Shown here piece after piece: positions 1 to 7,696 of a DNA stretch of 12,462 nt. The stretch covers positions 1-12,462 of the forward strand of contig JAGDMV010000037.1 in NCBI GenBank assembly GCA_017860675.1, given 5' to 3'. Within the stretch, counting starts at the first letter, position 1, and every line of letters begins with the position of its first letter. The notes beneath the pieces are model-generated. The model was not told the DNA's origin, searched no databases, and worked only from the letters and a program-made list of their open reading frames with translations. The stretch comes from Chloroflexota bacterium (GTDB lineage: Bacteria > Chloroflexota > Limnocylindria > Limnocylindrales > CSP1-4). The position numbers and the translations under genes are program-made.

Positions 1-3000
1 CTCGACGCGCCCGCCTGGACGGCGTCGGCCGACATCGGCCTGTCCACGGCTGGGCTCACGCGCGTGCTGCGGTTCACCGGCCGACTCGGCCCGGTGGCCG
101 GCGACGACGAGTACAGCCCCCTGCGCGCGATCACCTTCCCCCGCCGCCTGCCTCGTGGCTGGTACCTGGTGGAGGTGGAGTCGGACCGTCATACACAGGC
201 GTTCCTCCAGGTCACCGAGGTGTCCGCCTGGGTGTCCGTCCTCACCGACCGGACCGTCGTCTGGGCGAACGACACTCGGACCGGGCGCCCGATCGTCGGC
301 GCCCGGGTGCGGGTCCACGACGGCGCCGCGGTCGGCCGAACGGGCCGCGATGGGCTCCTCGTCGCCCCGACCCCGGCGGCCCTGGTCCCTCCGGCCGATG
401 CGGCCGCGAGCGACAGGCCGTCCGCCCAGCCGATCCTCGTCGTGCGAGCGCCCGACACGCACCTGGTGCTGATCCCGTTCGAGAGCGGCTGGAACCGCTA
501 CTACGATCGGGAAGGGTGGGGCGAAGGGCCGGCCCCCGTCGACCGCTGGTGGTCGATCCTGGCCACGGACAGATGGACATACCGGCAGGATGACCGGGTG
601 AACACGTTCGGCCTGCTGCGGCGGCGCACGGACGGCTCGGTCCCTGGGACCGTGGAGCTGCGCCTCGTGCTGGCCCAGGGCGACGAGCTCGGAGCGAATC
701 CAGCCGTCGCTCGCACGACCGTCCACCCCGACCGGGCAGGGGTGTTCGCCGGCACCCTGGAGCTCGAGGGCGTGGATGTCGGCTCGTACTACGTCGAGGC
801 CCTGGTGGAGGGGCGGGCAACAGCCCGCCGCTGGGTCGATGTCGGGATCATCCGCAAGCCGCTGTACTCCCTCTCGGCGTCGACCGCGCCGCGCGTGGTG
901 GTCAGCGGCGACAGGGTGACCGCCTCGATCGATGCCCGCTTCTTCGACGGCCAGCCGACGCCAGGCCTCACCCTGACCCTCAACGACCCGTGCGACGACA
1001 CCCTCGGGTGCGCAACCGTCACCACGGACGGCAGGGGGAGCGCCTCCGTCGACCAGGTCGTGACGGCGACCGAGGAGGACCCGGAGGGCGTGAACTTCAG
1101 CTTCGCCGCCGCGGCTGGCGAGGAGGGTGAGATCTCGGCGGATGCCGCCGTCCTGGTCTTCCCGACCGACGTCCATCTCACGGCGAGCGCGTCGATCTCC
1201 GATCGGCGGCTCGTGGTGCGCGGCAGCGCTCGGGCGGTGGACCTCGCCCGGATCGAGCGGGAGCTGGCCGCCGGTACGTACCGGGACGATCCGGCAGGGG
1301 CGGCACTGCCGGGCCAGCAGATCTCGGCCCAGGTCACCGAGCTCATCCCGGTCCGGCACCTCGTCCGCCGCGACTACGACTTCATCGAGAAGAAGATCGT
1401 GCCGGTCTACGAGTACGACGTCCAGCGGAAGCAGCTCACCACGCGCTCCGTGTCGGCCGGCGCCGACGGGTCGTTCGCGCTCGAGCTGGCGGTGCCGGAC
1501 GCCGCCCATGAGTACGAGGTCCTGTTGACGACCACGGACTCGTCCGGGCGCGAGCAGCGGCGGACCGCCGCCACCGGCGACCCGGACGACGAGGTTCGCT
1601 ACCACGAGCCATCCACGTTCAGGGAGGAGGATCGCGACGGCGCGTACCGCATCGGCCAGGTCGTCCGGCTGACGATGCTGTCCGGCGGCACCGTCGGCCC
1701 ATCGGCCGGCTCCAACCGCTACCTCTACGTCGTGACCCAGGACGGCCTCGTCGCGGCCTCCGTGAGCCGGAGCCCGCGCTTCGCGCGCCGCTTCGGCGCG
1801 GCGGACGTCCCGGGGTTCTTCGTCATGGGTGTGCGCTTCACCGGCTCTGCCTACGCCCCGGAGGCGGGTGCCTGGGCGGCCTTCGACCCGGCCAGCCGGG
1901 CGCTCACGGTGAGCCTCGGCACCGACAAGCCCGGCTACCGGCCCGGCGAGTCCGTCGCCCTCACGGTTCGCACGACCGATGCCCGGGGCCGCCCGGTCGC
2001 GGCCAGCGTCGTCCTCCGGGCGGTGGACGAGAAGCTGTACGCGATGCAGACCGCGTGGGAGCAGGAGCCGCTGGACTCCCTCTATGGCCTTGACGTCGAC
2101 ACCGGCATTCTCCGCGTTGATTCGACCCACGAGGTCCCGATCCCCCTCTGGGACGACGGTGCCGGAGGCGGCGGTGGCGAGGGAGGCGGGGAGCTGCGCG
2201 ACGACTTCGAGGACTCCGTCCTCTTCCGGCGGGTCCAGACGAACGCCGCGGGCACGGCCCGGGTCACGTTCGCGTTGCCCGACGATCTCACTTCCTGGCA
2301 TGTCAGCGCGACCGCGGTGACGGCGAAGCTCCAGGCCGGCGAGGGCCAGCTCCTCTTCCCGGTGAGCCTGCCGTTCTTCGTCGAGGCCACGATCGCCGAC
2401 GAGTACCTCACCAGCGACCGGCCGACGATCGGCGTGCGGGCGTTCGGTGATGCCCTCCGCGCCGGCGACCCGGTCGCGATCACGCTCTCGGCTCCGTCGC
2501 TCGGGCTCCAGCCCACGAGGGTCACCGGAACGGCCTTCGAGACGATCGGCCTGGAGCTGCCCAGCCTTGCCGCCGGCGAGCACGCGGTAACGATCGAAGC
2601 CGTCGCGCCGGGCCGGGTCGACGCGCGCGGGACTCCGCTGCGCGACGGACTCAGGCGCACCATCCGGGTCATCGACACCCGCCTGCGGGTGGCGAAGACC
2701 GACTACTTGGTGCTGACCGCCCGCGCCGGCCTGCCCGGTGGCGATGGCCTCACCTCCTACACCTTCGCCGACACGGGACGCGGCCGCTTCGTCCCGCTCC
2801 TTGAGGAGCTCGTCGCAGGGGAGGGCGGCCGGCTCGATCAGGCGGTGGCCCGCGCCGCCGCGCGGAGGATCCTGGTCGGGGAGTTCGACCGCGATCCGGG
2901 GACGCTGCCACCGGAGCCCGACCTGGGCCGGTACGCGATCACGGTCCCCGAGATCGACCCGGAGGATCCGACGGCCTACGGGCAGGCCGGCATCCAGCTC

Positions 3001-4116
3001 CTCGTCTACGGCGGCCCCGACGCTGCCCTGGCGGCGCGCGTGGCCCTGGCCGCGCCCGACCTGTTCGCTCAGACGCAGCTCGCCGACGCGCTCCGCTACA
3101 CGCGTGACCGGCCCGAGACGTCGCGCGAGCTCCGCCATCTCGCCCTCGCCGGGCTGGCCGCCTTCGGCGACCCGGTCCTCGACCAGGTCCGGGCCGCCGC
3201 GGCCGATCGGATGCTCACCATTCGCGAACGGATCTACGTGGCGCTCGCCGCCGAGGCGATCGGGGATGACGCAACCGCCCTGGCGATCGAGCGCGACCTG
3301 CTCACCCGGTACGGCCAGCAGCTCGGTGGCCTGGTGCGACTGGATGTCCAAACCACGCCGGACGACTCGGCGATCGCGACCTCGTATCTCGCCATGGTCG
3401 CGGCCGGGGTGGGTGATCCCGTGGCTCCGTCCCTGTTCGCCTACGTCGAGCAGTACCCGGCTCGCGACGAGCTCCATGTCCTCGAAGAGGTCGGCTACGT
3501 GCGACGCGCCCTGCCGCGAGCCCCGGGATCGGCAGCCAGCTTCGCCTGGACGCTCGACGGCAAGCGGCGGGTCGTGGAGCTCGAGCCCGGCGAGAGCCGC
3601 ATGATCGTGCTCACCGCGGCCCAGCGGGCCGCCATCCGGGTCGAGCCGCTCAGCGGCCGCGTCGGCGTCGCGGCATCATGGCTGGCGCCGGTGGAGCCGG
3701 CGAGCCTTGTGCCCGACCCGGCCCTCGGACTGGAGCGCGTGGTCACCCCCGCGGGCACGATCCCGTTCGGCTCGCTCGTCGAGGTGGAGCTCCGTCCGAC
3801 CTTCCGCGCCGGGGCGCTGCGCGACTGCTATGCGGTCGTGGACCTGGTCCCGTCGGGACTCGCCCCGGTGGCATGGCCGGGCATCGACTCCGACGAGGCC
3901 TCAGAGTCCTGGGTGCTCCAGCCCGACAGCATCGTCGGCCAGCGGGTCGTCTTCTGCGTGCCGGCCGAGGGCGGCCGCCTCTACCATCTTCGCTACCGGG
4001 CCAGGATCATCACCGCCGGCACCTACGTCTGGGAGCCGGCGCTGATGCAGCTGGCCGGCGTGCCGGAGGCGCTGGCGATCGTCCCGGCGACGCGAGCGAC
4101 GATCGCAGAGCCGTAG
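1..4116 (+). CDS. Alpha-2-macroglobulin family protein, 5' partial, thioester lost
   Basis: The reading frame is open from base 1, so the gene starts upstream; 1371 residues are visible. Family members are large surface or periplasmic proteins thought to trap proteases. An MG2-like domain begins near base 565 (DRWTYRQDDRVNTFGLLRR). A bait/MG6-type segment follows near 1915-2050 (TDKPGYRPGE, then RAVDEKLYAM). A Gly-rich linker lies at about 2158-2190. The A2M core is near 2191-2460 (RDDFEDSVLFRR, then LPDDLTSWHVSATAV). A helical thioester-domain-like region spans about 2740-3520, and a C-terminal receptor-binding-like domain about 3700-4110. The family's CxEQ thioester is replaced by RLDQ at 2830-2841, so covalent capture should be impossible, as in the E. 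coli YfaS type. I see only four cysteines, in two nearby pairs (991/1009 and 3826/3955), which fits an exported, disulfide-bonded protein. The signal peptide, if any, is outside the window. Family assignment is firm; the biological role is inferred. Confidence 0.9.
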   Translation, partial: LDAPAWTASADIGLSTAGLTRVLRFTGRLGPVAGDDEYSPLRAITFPRRLPRGWYLVEVESDRHTQAFLQVTEVSAWVSVLTDRTVVWANDTRTGRPIVGARVRVHDGAAVGRTGRDGLLVAPTPAALVPPADAAASDRPSAQPILVVRAPDTHLVLIPFESGWNRYYDREGWGEGPAPVDRWWSILATDRWTYRQDDRVNTFGLLRRRTDGSVPGTVELRLVLAQGDELGANPAVARTTVHPDRAGVFAGTLELEGVDVGSYYVEALVEGRATARRWVDVGIIRKPLYSLSASTAPRVVVSGDRVTASIDARFFDGQPTPGLTLTLNDPCDDTLGCATVTTDGRGSASVDQVVTATEEDPEGVNFSFAAAAGEEGEISADAAVLVFPTDVHLTASASISDRRLVVRGSARAVDLARIERELAAGTYRDDPAGAALPGQQISAQVTELIPVRHLVRRDYDFIEKKIVPVYEYDVQRKQLTTRSVSAGADGSFALELAVPDAAHEYEVLLTTTDSSGREQRRTAATGDPDDEVRYHEPSTFREEDRDGAYRIGQVVRLTMLSGGTVGPSAGSNRYLYVVTQDGLVAASVSRSPRFARRFGAADVPGFFVMGVRFTGSAYAPEAGAWAAFDPASRALTVSLGTDKPGYRPGESVALTVRTTDARGRPVAASVVLRAVDEKLYAMQTAWEQEPLDSLYGLDVDTGILRVDSTHEVPIPLWDDGAGGGGGEGGGELRDDFEDSVLFRRVQTNAAGTARVTFALPDDLTSWHVSATAVTAKLQAGEGQLLFPVSLPFFVEATIADEYLTSDRPTIGVRAFGDALRAGDPVAITLSAPSLGLQPTRVTGTAFETIGLELPSLAAGEHAVTIEAVAPGRVDARGTPLRDGLRRTIRVIDTRLRVAKTDYLVLTARAGLPGGDGLTSYTFADTGRGRFVPLLEELVAGEGGRLDQAVARAAARRILVGEFDRDPGTLPPEPDLGRYAITVPEIDPEDPTAYGQAGIQLLVYGGPDAALAARVALAAPDLFAQTQLADALRYTRDRPETSRELRHLALAGLAAFGDPVLDQVRAAAADRMLTIRERIYVALAAEAIGDDATALAIERDLLTRYGQQLGGLVRLDVQTTPDDSAIATSYLAMVAAGVGDPVAPSLFAYVEQYPARDELHVLEEVGYVRRALPRAPGSAASFAWTLDGKRRVVELEPGESRMIVLTAAQRAAIRVEPLSGRVGVAASWLAPVEPASLVPDPALGLERVVTPAGTIPFGSLVEVELRPTFRAGALRDCYAVVDLVPSGLAPVAWPGIDSDEASESWVLQPDSIVGQRVVFCVPAEGGRLYHLRYRARIITAGTYVWEPALMQLAGVPEALAIVPATRATIAEP

Positions 4117-4150
4117 GCCCGCGCCGTCTGCTCTGCATCAGCCGCGGGGC
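4117..4150. terminator. Possible imperfect hairpin between convergent genes
   Basis: Directly after the macroglobulin stop, GCCCGCG (4117-4123) can pair with CGCGGGGC (4143-4150) with one bulged G around a 19-base loop. There is no T run on either side. The position between two converging genes suits a terminator, but the stem is short and chance pairing is easy in such GC-rich DNA. Confidence 0.2.
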
Positions 4151-4160
4151 GTGCGCGGCG

Positions 4161-4427
4161 CTACGGCACGCGGCAGACGAGGACCCACTCGCCGTCCTCG
4201 AGCACGGCCTCCACCTTCCCCATCTCGCCGTTGGGCAGCCGGCAGTCGAGCTCGGTCAGGCCGTCGTGGTAGCCGAGACGGCGCGCCCGGAAGCGCCGCC
4301 ACAGGCGACGGATGGGCCCGGACTCCTTCGCCGCGCGGATGGTGTGTGAATGAACGGCGAGACGGCCGCCGTCCTCGCTCAGCTCGATGACGTTCCTGCC
4401 CGGATTGGCGTCGCGGTACGGATCCAT
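4161..4427 (-). CDS. Small hypothetical protein, 88 aa
   Basis: I do not recognise this protein. It is about 88 residues, mixed charge and soluble, with no signal peptide or membrane segment. An N-terminal stretch (NVIELSEDGGRLAVHSHTI) is followed by a basic helix (RRLWRRFRARRLGYH) and a C-terminal part ELDCRLPNGEMGKVEAVLED that reads like a small beta sheet. Its balanced composition, unlike the Arg/Pro-rich shadow frames nearby, is the main reason for calling it real. I chose the ATG at 4427 because GGGGGGA lies just upstream on the minus strand; an in-frame ATG at 4439 would add four residues but has no convincing ribosome binding site. It converges on the macroglobulin gene with about 44 bases between stops. 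A TATGAT-like -10 lies upstream. Function unknown. Confidence 0.6.
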   Translation of the reverse strand: MDPYRDANPGRNVIELSEDGGRLAVHSHTIRAAKESGPIRRLWRRFRARRLGYHDGLTELDCRLPNGEMGKVEAVLEDGEWVLVCRVP

Positions 4428-4492
4428 CCGTCCCCCCATGTCGAATGACAGTGACCCGGCGGCGTCCCGGGTTGCCCCTCGCCGGCGTCGCG

Positions 4493-4498
4493 ATCATA
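4493..4498 (-). promoter_or_regulatory. Candidate -10 element (TATGAT)
   Basis: On the minus strand this reads TATGAT, a 5-of-6 match to the TATAAT consensus that stands out in very GC-rich sequence. It lies about 54-66 bases upstream of the two possible starts of the 88-aa gene. No clear -35 hexamer is visible 16-18 bases further up, so the call rests on the -10 alone. Confidence 0.3.
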
Positions 4499-4612
4499 CC
4501 CGGAATGCGCCACGGGCCCGGGCGCGGCCATCCTCGGCGGCGTGCGCAGGCGCATCCCGGCGATTCGAGCCCCCGGCCGGCCACGGTCGCGAGGGCGCCG
4601 GGTGCTGTCCGC

Positions 4613-4625
4613 GGCGACGGTCGCC
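4613..4625 (-). terminator. Short palindrome after the DUF5661-like gene
   Basis: GGCGAC and GTCGCC flank a single G, just beyond the stop of the DUF5661-like gene. As RNA it would form a 4-bp GC stem with a 5-base loop. There is no T tract, so intrinsic terminator activity is doubtful. Confidence 0.2.
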
Positions 4626-4629
4626 CCGA

Positions 4630-4926
4630 CTACCTGCGCCCCGCCCAGTACTCGTCGGCCTCGCGCTCGAGGGCCTCCAGGCGGGTGTAGTAGTCCGGGA
4701 ACTCCTTCAGGTGGGCCAGGGCGATCTTGCCGGTCGTGAGCGGGTCGCTCCCGGTCACGTTCGTCTCCGGGTCGCGCAACCCGTGCTCGAGCTCGACGTC
4801 CATCCCCATCCGGAACTGCTCGAGGTCGAAGCCGAGGGCGGCGAAATCGATCCCGAGCCGGTGCGCGACCTCGAGGGCTTCCTCGCCGGTGAACGAGCGC
4901 CTGGGGGTCGGGTTGTCGGCAGCCAC
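4630..4926 (-). CDS. DUF5661-like conserved protein, 98 aa
   Basis: A small soluble protein with a very conserved-looking core: FTGEEALEVAHRLGIDF near residues 12-28, a Gly-Met-x-Val-Glu-Leu-Glu-His-Gly stretch near 41-49, then TGKIALAHLKEFPDYYTRLE near 65-84. From memory this pattern matches the uncharacterised DUF5661 family, in which the ELEHG, TNVT and KIALAHLxExPDYYxRL elements are typical; I could not check it against a database. The start is a GTG at 4926, supported by a strong GAGGAG six bases upstream. The length is that of a complete single-domain family member. There is no signal peptide, so it is probably cytoplasmic. It appears to be a single-gene unit, with a palindromic site about 50 bases upstream. 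The biochemical role is unknown; conserved His and Glu residues could suggest a ligand or metal site, but that is speculation. Confidence 0.8.
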   Translation of the reverse strand: MAADNPTPRRSFTGEEALEVAHRLGIDFAALGFDLEQFRMGMDVELEHGLRDPETNVTGSDPLTTGKIALAHLKEFPDYYTRLEALEREADEYWAGRR

Positions 4927-4932
4927 CGTCGT

Positions 4933-4938
4933 CTCCTC
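4933..4938 (-). promoter_or_regulatory. Ribosome binding site fixing a GTG start
   Basis: GAGGAG on the minus strand lies six bases before the GTG of the DUF5661-like gene. It is the reason for choosing that non-ATG start. Confidence 0.7.
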
Positions 4939-5252
4939 GTCCTGGGGGTCGGGGCGTGGCCGAACGACCAGGCATGACCCGGTCAGAGTGAACCGCGACC
5001 CGGGCCGTCACGCCAGCCCCCTGCGGACCGACGTCGCGGGCCGGATGGCACGACCCGTACCCGCGGCCGGCCCTGCCGGGCCGACATGATGATGGGCGCC
5101 GCGCCCCACGATGACGTGTCCGGCGGGCGGCCACGGCCGAGCGCAATGTCGCCGGTCCCAGCGAGCTGGTCGCGGATGGTGCGGCGGGTGCGCAAGGGGA
5201 GGGCACGCGCCGCGATGGCCCCGCCGCGCCGCCCACGCCCTGGGGCGCGGTT
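4939..5252. other. Gene-free stretch, about 310 bases
   Basis: No frame here looks like a protein; the open frames on both strands are Arg/Pro/Gly-rich GC artefacts. The left end must hold the promoter of the DUF5661-like gene. An 11-base perfect palindrome, TGACC-C-GGTCA, lies at 4975-4985. The right end abuts the stop of the esterase remnant, so part of this stretch may be decayed DNA from the same event. Confidence 0.5.
4975..4985. promoter_or_regulatory. Operator-like palindrome TGACCCGGTCA
   Basis: Five-base arms, TGACC and GGTCA, flank one C. The site is centred about 54 bases upstream of the GTG of the DUF5661-like gene, which suits a dimeric repressor or activator. An arm of only five bases could arise by chance. 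Confidence 0.25.
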
Positions 5253-5590
5253 CTACGGGCCCTTCGCCCCCAGCGCCTCGAGCAGCATCGGCAGCGACTG
5301 GTGCAGGGCCCGCTGCCAGTATGGCCAGGTGTGCGAGCCCGGGCCGTAGGCGTCGACGGTGGCCGGGATGCCGAGCTCGCCGAGGCGGGCGACGAAGCGT
5401 TCGTTCTGGCGGCCGAGCATCGCCTCGAGGGCGTCGTGACCCGCGCCCGGCGGGTCGAGCGGCCCGGGGTCGCCGTTGCCGTACGAGACGTAGAGGGTGG
5501 TTTCCCGGAGGCCCTCGGCGAGGCTCGCCGGGTTGTGCTGCTCCCCGGCCGCCCAGAGGCGTTCGTCACAGCGGAGGCCGGTCGCCGTGC
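5253..5590 (-). pseudogene. C-terminal remnant of antigen-85/esterase-type alpha/beta hydrolase
   Basis: The last 105-110 codons read as the end of a putative esterase (FrmB/antigen 85-like). LWAAGEQHNPASLAEGL leads into TTLYVSYGNGDPGPLDPPGA, the strand region that usually follows the nucleophile half. Next come ALEAMLGRQNERFVARLGEL and then DAYGPGSHTWPYWQRAL, which carries the family's catalytic His in its GxHxWxYW setting. It ends at a TAG at 5253-5255. The N-terminal two thirds, with the GxSxG nucleophile and oxyanion region, are missing. The frame stays open to 5939, but upstream of about 5590 it is Arg/Pro-rich and runs antisense into the 6PGDH gene, so it is not part of the protein. No other frame carries the missing part. 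I read this as a 5'-deleted gene. An intact small protein is unlikely, and a misassembly cannot be excluded. The left edge of similarity is approximate. Confidence 0.65.
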
Positions 5591-5758
5591 GAGCCGGGGC
5601 AGCCGCGGAAGAACCCGGCCCCCGGCGGGTCGGCGGCGGGGCACGACCACCGGGCGGCGCGTCCGCGTGGTTCAATCCGTGCGCATGCTGTCGAAGCGAT
5701 CCCGACGGCCGGGCCCGGCCAGACTGGCCGGCAGCCGGGGAGAAGGAGGGGCTGAGCG
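5591..5758. other. Spacer upstream of 6PGDH, with its ribosome binding site
   Basis: About 170 bases with no recognisable protein on either strand. It must contain the promoter of the 6PGDH gene, but I see no convincing -35/-10 pair. AAGGAGG at 5743-5749, nine bases before the ATG, is a near-perfect Shine-Dalgarno sequence and sets the start of the next gene. Confidence 0.55.
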
Positions 5759-6808
<1,050 letters not shown>

Positions 6809-6885
6809 GGAGCCGTCGCCGGCCTCTCGCGGGCTCCGGCTCCGCACAGCCGGTGGCGTCACCGAGCCAACCCTGCGGACAACCA

Positions 6886-6915
6886 GAAGGGCGGGCCCGC
6901 GGGGGCCCGCCCTTC
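6886..6915. terminator. Perfect 13-bp GC hairpin, probable two-way terminator
   Basis: GAAGGGCGGGCCC (6886-6898) and its exact complement (6903-6915) flank a GCGG loop. It sits between the converging 6PGDH and FAS1 genes, 77 bases past one stop and 22 past the other. Neither side has a T run, so it may work as a GC-rich U-less terminator or as a 3'-end stabiliser. The stem is too long and exact to be chance. Confidence 0.8.
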
Positions 6916-6937
6916 GTGGCGAGGAGGGAGCTGCTGG

Positions 6938-7474
6938 CTACTCGGTCGGCGGAAGGATGACCGCGTCGATGACGTGGATGACGCCGTTCTTGGCCATCAC
7001 GTCGGCGGTCACGACCTTGGCGCTGTCGTTCAGCACGACCTTGCCGTCCACGACCGCGATCTTGATGGGCGAGCCCTCGACCGAGGTGGCCTCGGTCAGG
7101 TTGACGACCTGGTCGGACGTCACCGCCCCCGGGACGACGTGGTAGAGGAGGACCTTCTTCAGGAGTTCCTTGTCGGCCAGCAGGCCGTCGAGGGTGCCGG
7201 CGGGCAGGGCCGCGAAGGCCTCGTCCGTCGGGGCGAAGACGGTGAAGGGACCCTCGCCCTTGAGGGTCTCGACCAGCCCGGCCGCGGTGGCCGCGGTCAG
7301 GAGCGTCTTGAACGAGCCGGCCTCGGTCGCCGTATCGACGATGTCACCCATGGCCGCCGGGGTCGGCGCCGGGGTTGGCGCCTCGGTCGGCGTAGGAGTC
7401 GGGCTGGCGGCCGTCGAACAGGCGGCGAGCACCAGGGCCATGGCGGCTAGGGGAACGAGGAGCATCCGCTTCAT
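6938..7474 (-). CDS. FAS1 (fasciclin) domain lipoprotein
   Basis: A secreted, lipid-anchored single-FAS1 protein of 178 residues. Residues 1-19 are a lipoprotein signal: KR at the n-region, a hydrophobic core and the lipobox LAAC with Cys19. A Pro/Thr-rich linker (about 20-41) lifts the domain from the membrane. The FAS1 domain spans about 43-176, with the H1 motif FTVFAPTDEAF (77-87), the YH motif at 111-112 in LLYHVVPG, and the H2 motif NGVIHVIDAVILP (163-175). FAS1 domains usually serve in adhesion or matrix and ligand contact, and this looks like a complete MPB70-like member. Start: ATG at 7474 with AAAGGGA about ten bases upstream. It forms its own unit, with a 220-base spacer before it and the shared hairpin after it. 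The ligand cannot be predicted. Confidence 0.93.
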   Translation of the reverse strand: MKRMLLVPLAAMALVLAACSTAASPTPTPTEAPTPAPTPAAMGDIVDTATEAGSFKTLLTAATAAGLVETLKGEGPFTVFAPTDEAFAALPAGTLDGLLADKELLKKVLLYHVVPGAVTSDQVVNLTEATSVEGSPIKIAVVDGKVVLNDSAKVVTADVMAKNGVIHVIDAVILPPTE

Positions 7475-7696
7475 CGTGATCTTGTCCCTTTCAATCCTGT
7501 GGTCTGTCTGTGTACAGGGTCCCGTTGACCTCCGTCGACCTTCCTTCGTGCCGCACGGGTCCGCGGATGGAATCGAGCCCGAGTTGGGCCAGCAGCGCGC
7601 GAGGTGGGCTCGCGGCGCGGCCCGGGTGGCTGTCCTCGGGGTGTCGTCCCCCGGCGGGGATGTCGGCTGCGGCGTGGCCCCGGCCGCGCCGCCGTC
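7475..7696. other. Spacer before the FAS1 gene
   Basis: About 220 bases with no protein-like frame. On the minus strand TCGACG, 16 bases, then TGTACA lies about 40-65 bases upstream of the FAS1 ATG and is a weak promoter candidate (about 4/6 and 3/6 to the housekeeping consensus). No convincing terminator is seen for the phosphotransferase gene that ends at 7697. Confidence 0.35.

Larger units (their letters stand above)
4440..4629. other. Intergenic spacer between the two small minus-strand genes
   Basis: About 190 bases with no protein-like frame. It holds the candidate -10 of the 88-aa gene at its left end. Near the right end, GGCGAC-G-GTCGCC (4613-4625) is a perfect palindrome 5 bases past the DUF5661-like stop and could act as a small terminator hairpin. 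The palindromic run GGCCGGCC also occurs near 4576. Nothing else is recognisable. Confidence 0.4.

Noticed and set aside
64..66. GTG as the start of the macroglobulin gene
   Set aside because: The frame is open to base 1 and the upstream residues look like normal coding sequence; no ribosome binding site is seen. The gene is cut by the window edge.
3678..4349. 223-codon plus-strand frame over the end of the macroglobulin gene
   Set aside because: Gly/Ala/Arg-rich shadow of two well-supported genes.
4560..4580. GCTCGAATC on the minus strand resembling a tRNA T arm
   Set aside because: No matching stem and no cloverleaf on either side.
4379..5650. 423-codon minus-strand frame
   Set aside because: Arg/Pro/Ser-rich, overlaps the DUF5661-like gene and the esterase remnant in another frame, and has no domain-like stretch.
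5669..5695. T-loop-like TTCAATC that could mark a tRNA
   Set aside because: The flanking bases do not pair into a 5-bp T stem and no acceptor or anticodon arms are found.
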